Assembly (NCBI GenBank): GCA_947589125.1
Contig: CANPZZ010000010.1
Coordinates: forward strand, 1-33,798
From: an uncultured Lachnospiraceae bacterium
GTDB lineage: Bacteria; Bacillota; Clostridia; Lachnospirales; Lachnospiraceae
Direction: 5' to 3'
Length of the DNA stretch: 33,798 bases
The notes beneath the pieces were generated by a model that was not told where the DNA came from, did not search any database, and worked only from the letters and a program-made list of their open reading frames with translations. The position numbers and the translations under genes are program-made. Positions 33,521-33,798 of the stretch are shown piece after piece (position 1 is the first letter of the stretch; every line of letters starts with the position of its first letter).

Positions 33521-33798
33521 AGATGAGCAAGACAGGTGATCGCTGCCGCGGAACCGAAAGGCCGCGGGGGAGGAAAGTCCGGGCTTCACAGGGCAGGATA
33601 CCAGATAACGTCTGGCGGAGGCGACTCCAGAGACAGTGCAACAGAAATGTACCGCCGGTTTCGGCCGGTAAGGGTGGAAGGGCAGTGTAAGAGACTACCG
33701 CCCGGGTGGTAACATCCGGGGCACATGTAAACCTTATCCGAAGCAAGACCGAACAGAAAGCATAAGGCGGCCCGTCTGCTTTCGGGTAGGTCGCTTGA
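33521..33798 (+). ncRNA. rnpB: RNase P RNA, class A-like (3' truncated by window end)
   Basis: The catalytic RNA of RNase P removes 5' leaders from tRNA precursors. Diagnostic blocks occur in order: GAGGAAAGTCCGGGCTTC (P4 5' strand and J region), AGGGCAGGATACCAG and AACGTCTGG, CAGTGCAACAGAAA, GGTAAGGGTGGAA, GGTAACATCCGGGGCAC, GTAAACC, and GGGTAGGTCGCTTGA near the end. The arrangement matches the class A layout of E. coli. By comparison the last several tens of bases, including the 3' strand of P4 (ACAGAACCC-type), lie beyond the window. The 5' end is estimated. The preceding AT-rich stretch (TATGATAAGAT near 33507-33517) may hold its -10 box. Confidence 0.95.

Noticed and set aside
1-33798. 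CRISPR arrays, tRNA genes, insertion sequences and prophage genes
   Set aside because: I saw no regularly spaced direct repeats with unique spacers, no cloverleaf with a GTTC/CCA-type arm, and no transposase, integrase or phage motifs.

Overview
The window looks like part of a chromosome from a GC-rich, gut-type Clostridia, most likely family Lachnospiraceae. The reasons are: Thr/Glu/Ala-rich linkers after lipoboxes; strong AGGAGG-type ribosome binding sites; a housekeeping block in the order dGTPase-like / dnaG / rpoD / trmK / nif3-like / TGS-type nucleoside kinase / rnpB; and a class A-like RNase P RNA. This placement is inferred from gene content and order, not from a search. Every gene I can support is on the + strand. 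The many long minus-strand ORFs are GC-rich codon shadows.

Layout. 1-1581: the 3' part of a lipoprotein solute-binding protein of a sugar ABC importer, cut by the left edge. It is followed by a degenerate 30-bp repeat tail with two in-frame UGA codons and a terminator. 1998-3973: two overlapping tandem paralogues of a Cys-containing, possibly U32-like family, behind a recognisable promoter. 4167-12282: an export-type ABC cassette with a lipoprotein HlyD-like adaptor, a second lipoprotein holding two complete adaptor modules in one chain, a ten-helix-type FtsX permease, and two ATPases. The second ATPase ends in an AbrB/MazE-like swapped-hairpin domain.

12285-22983: a xylo-oligosaccharide or hemicellulose-fragment degradation cluster. 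It contains a GH8 reducing-end xylanase-type enzyme, a type B carboxylesterase, two paralogous GH43 proteins with an internal Ig-like domain, a GH3 beta-xylosidase/glucosidase, and, after a strong terminator, an AGE-superfamily (YihS-like) sugar isomerase. None of the hydrolases has a signal peptide, so the products imported by a binding-protein system such as the first gene are probably finished off in the cytoplasm. 23244-25777: a Csp-like subtilase without a signal peptide and a family 6 DNA-deoxyinosine glycosylase. 25939-33798: the housekeeping block, ending in rnpB truncated by the right edge.

Non-coding structure that genes do not explain: (i) a roughly 100-nt element present twice, about 8 kb apart, upstream of unrelated genes (after the first GH43 gene and before the glycosylase), about three-quarters identical with a 16-nt exact core and base-pairing potential; (ii) an 11-bp perfect inverted repeat lying on the -10 box of the second copy's promoter; (iii) a 68-bp tandem duplication that includes the 3' end of trmK; (iv) an in-frame 84-bp duplication inside the GH3 gene. 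The best candidates for something undescribed are the triple-adaptor/dual-ATPase cassette with its AbrB-tailed ATPase and the two-copy structured element.
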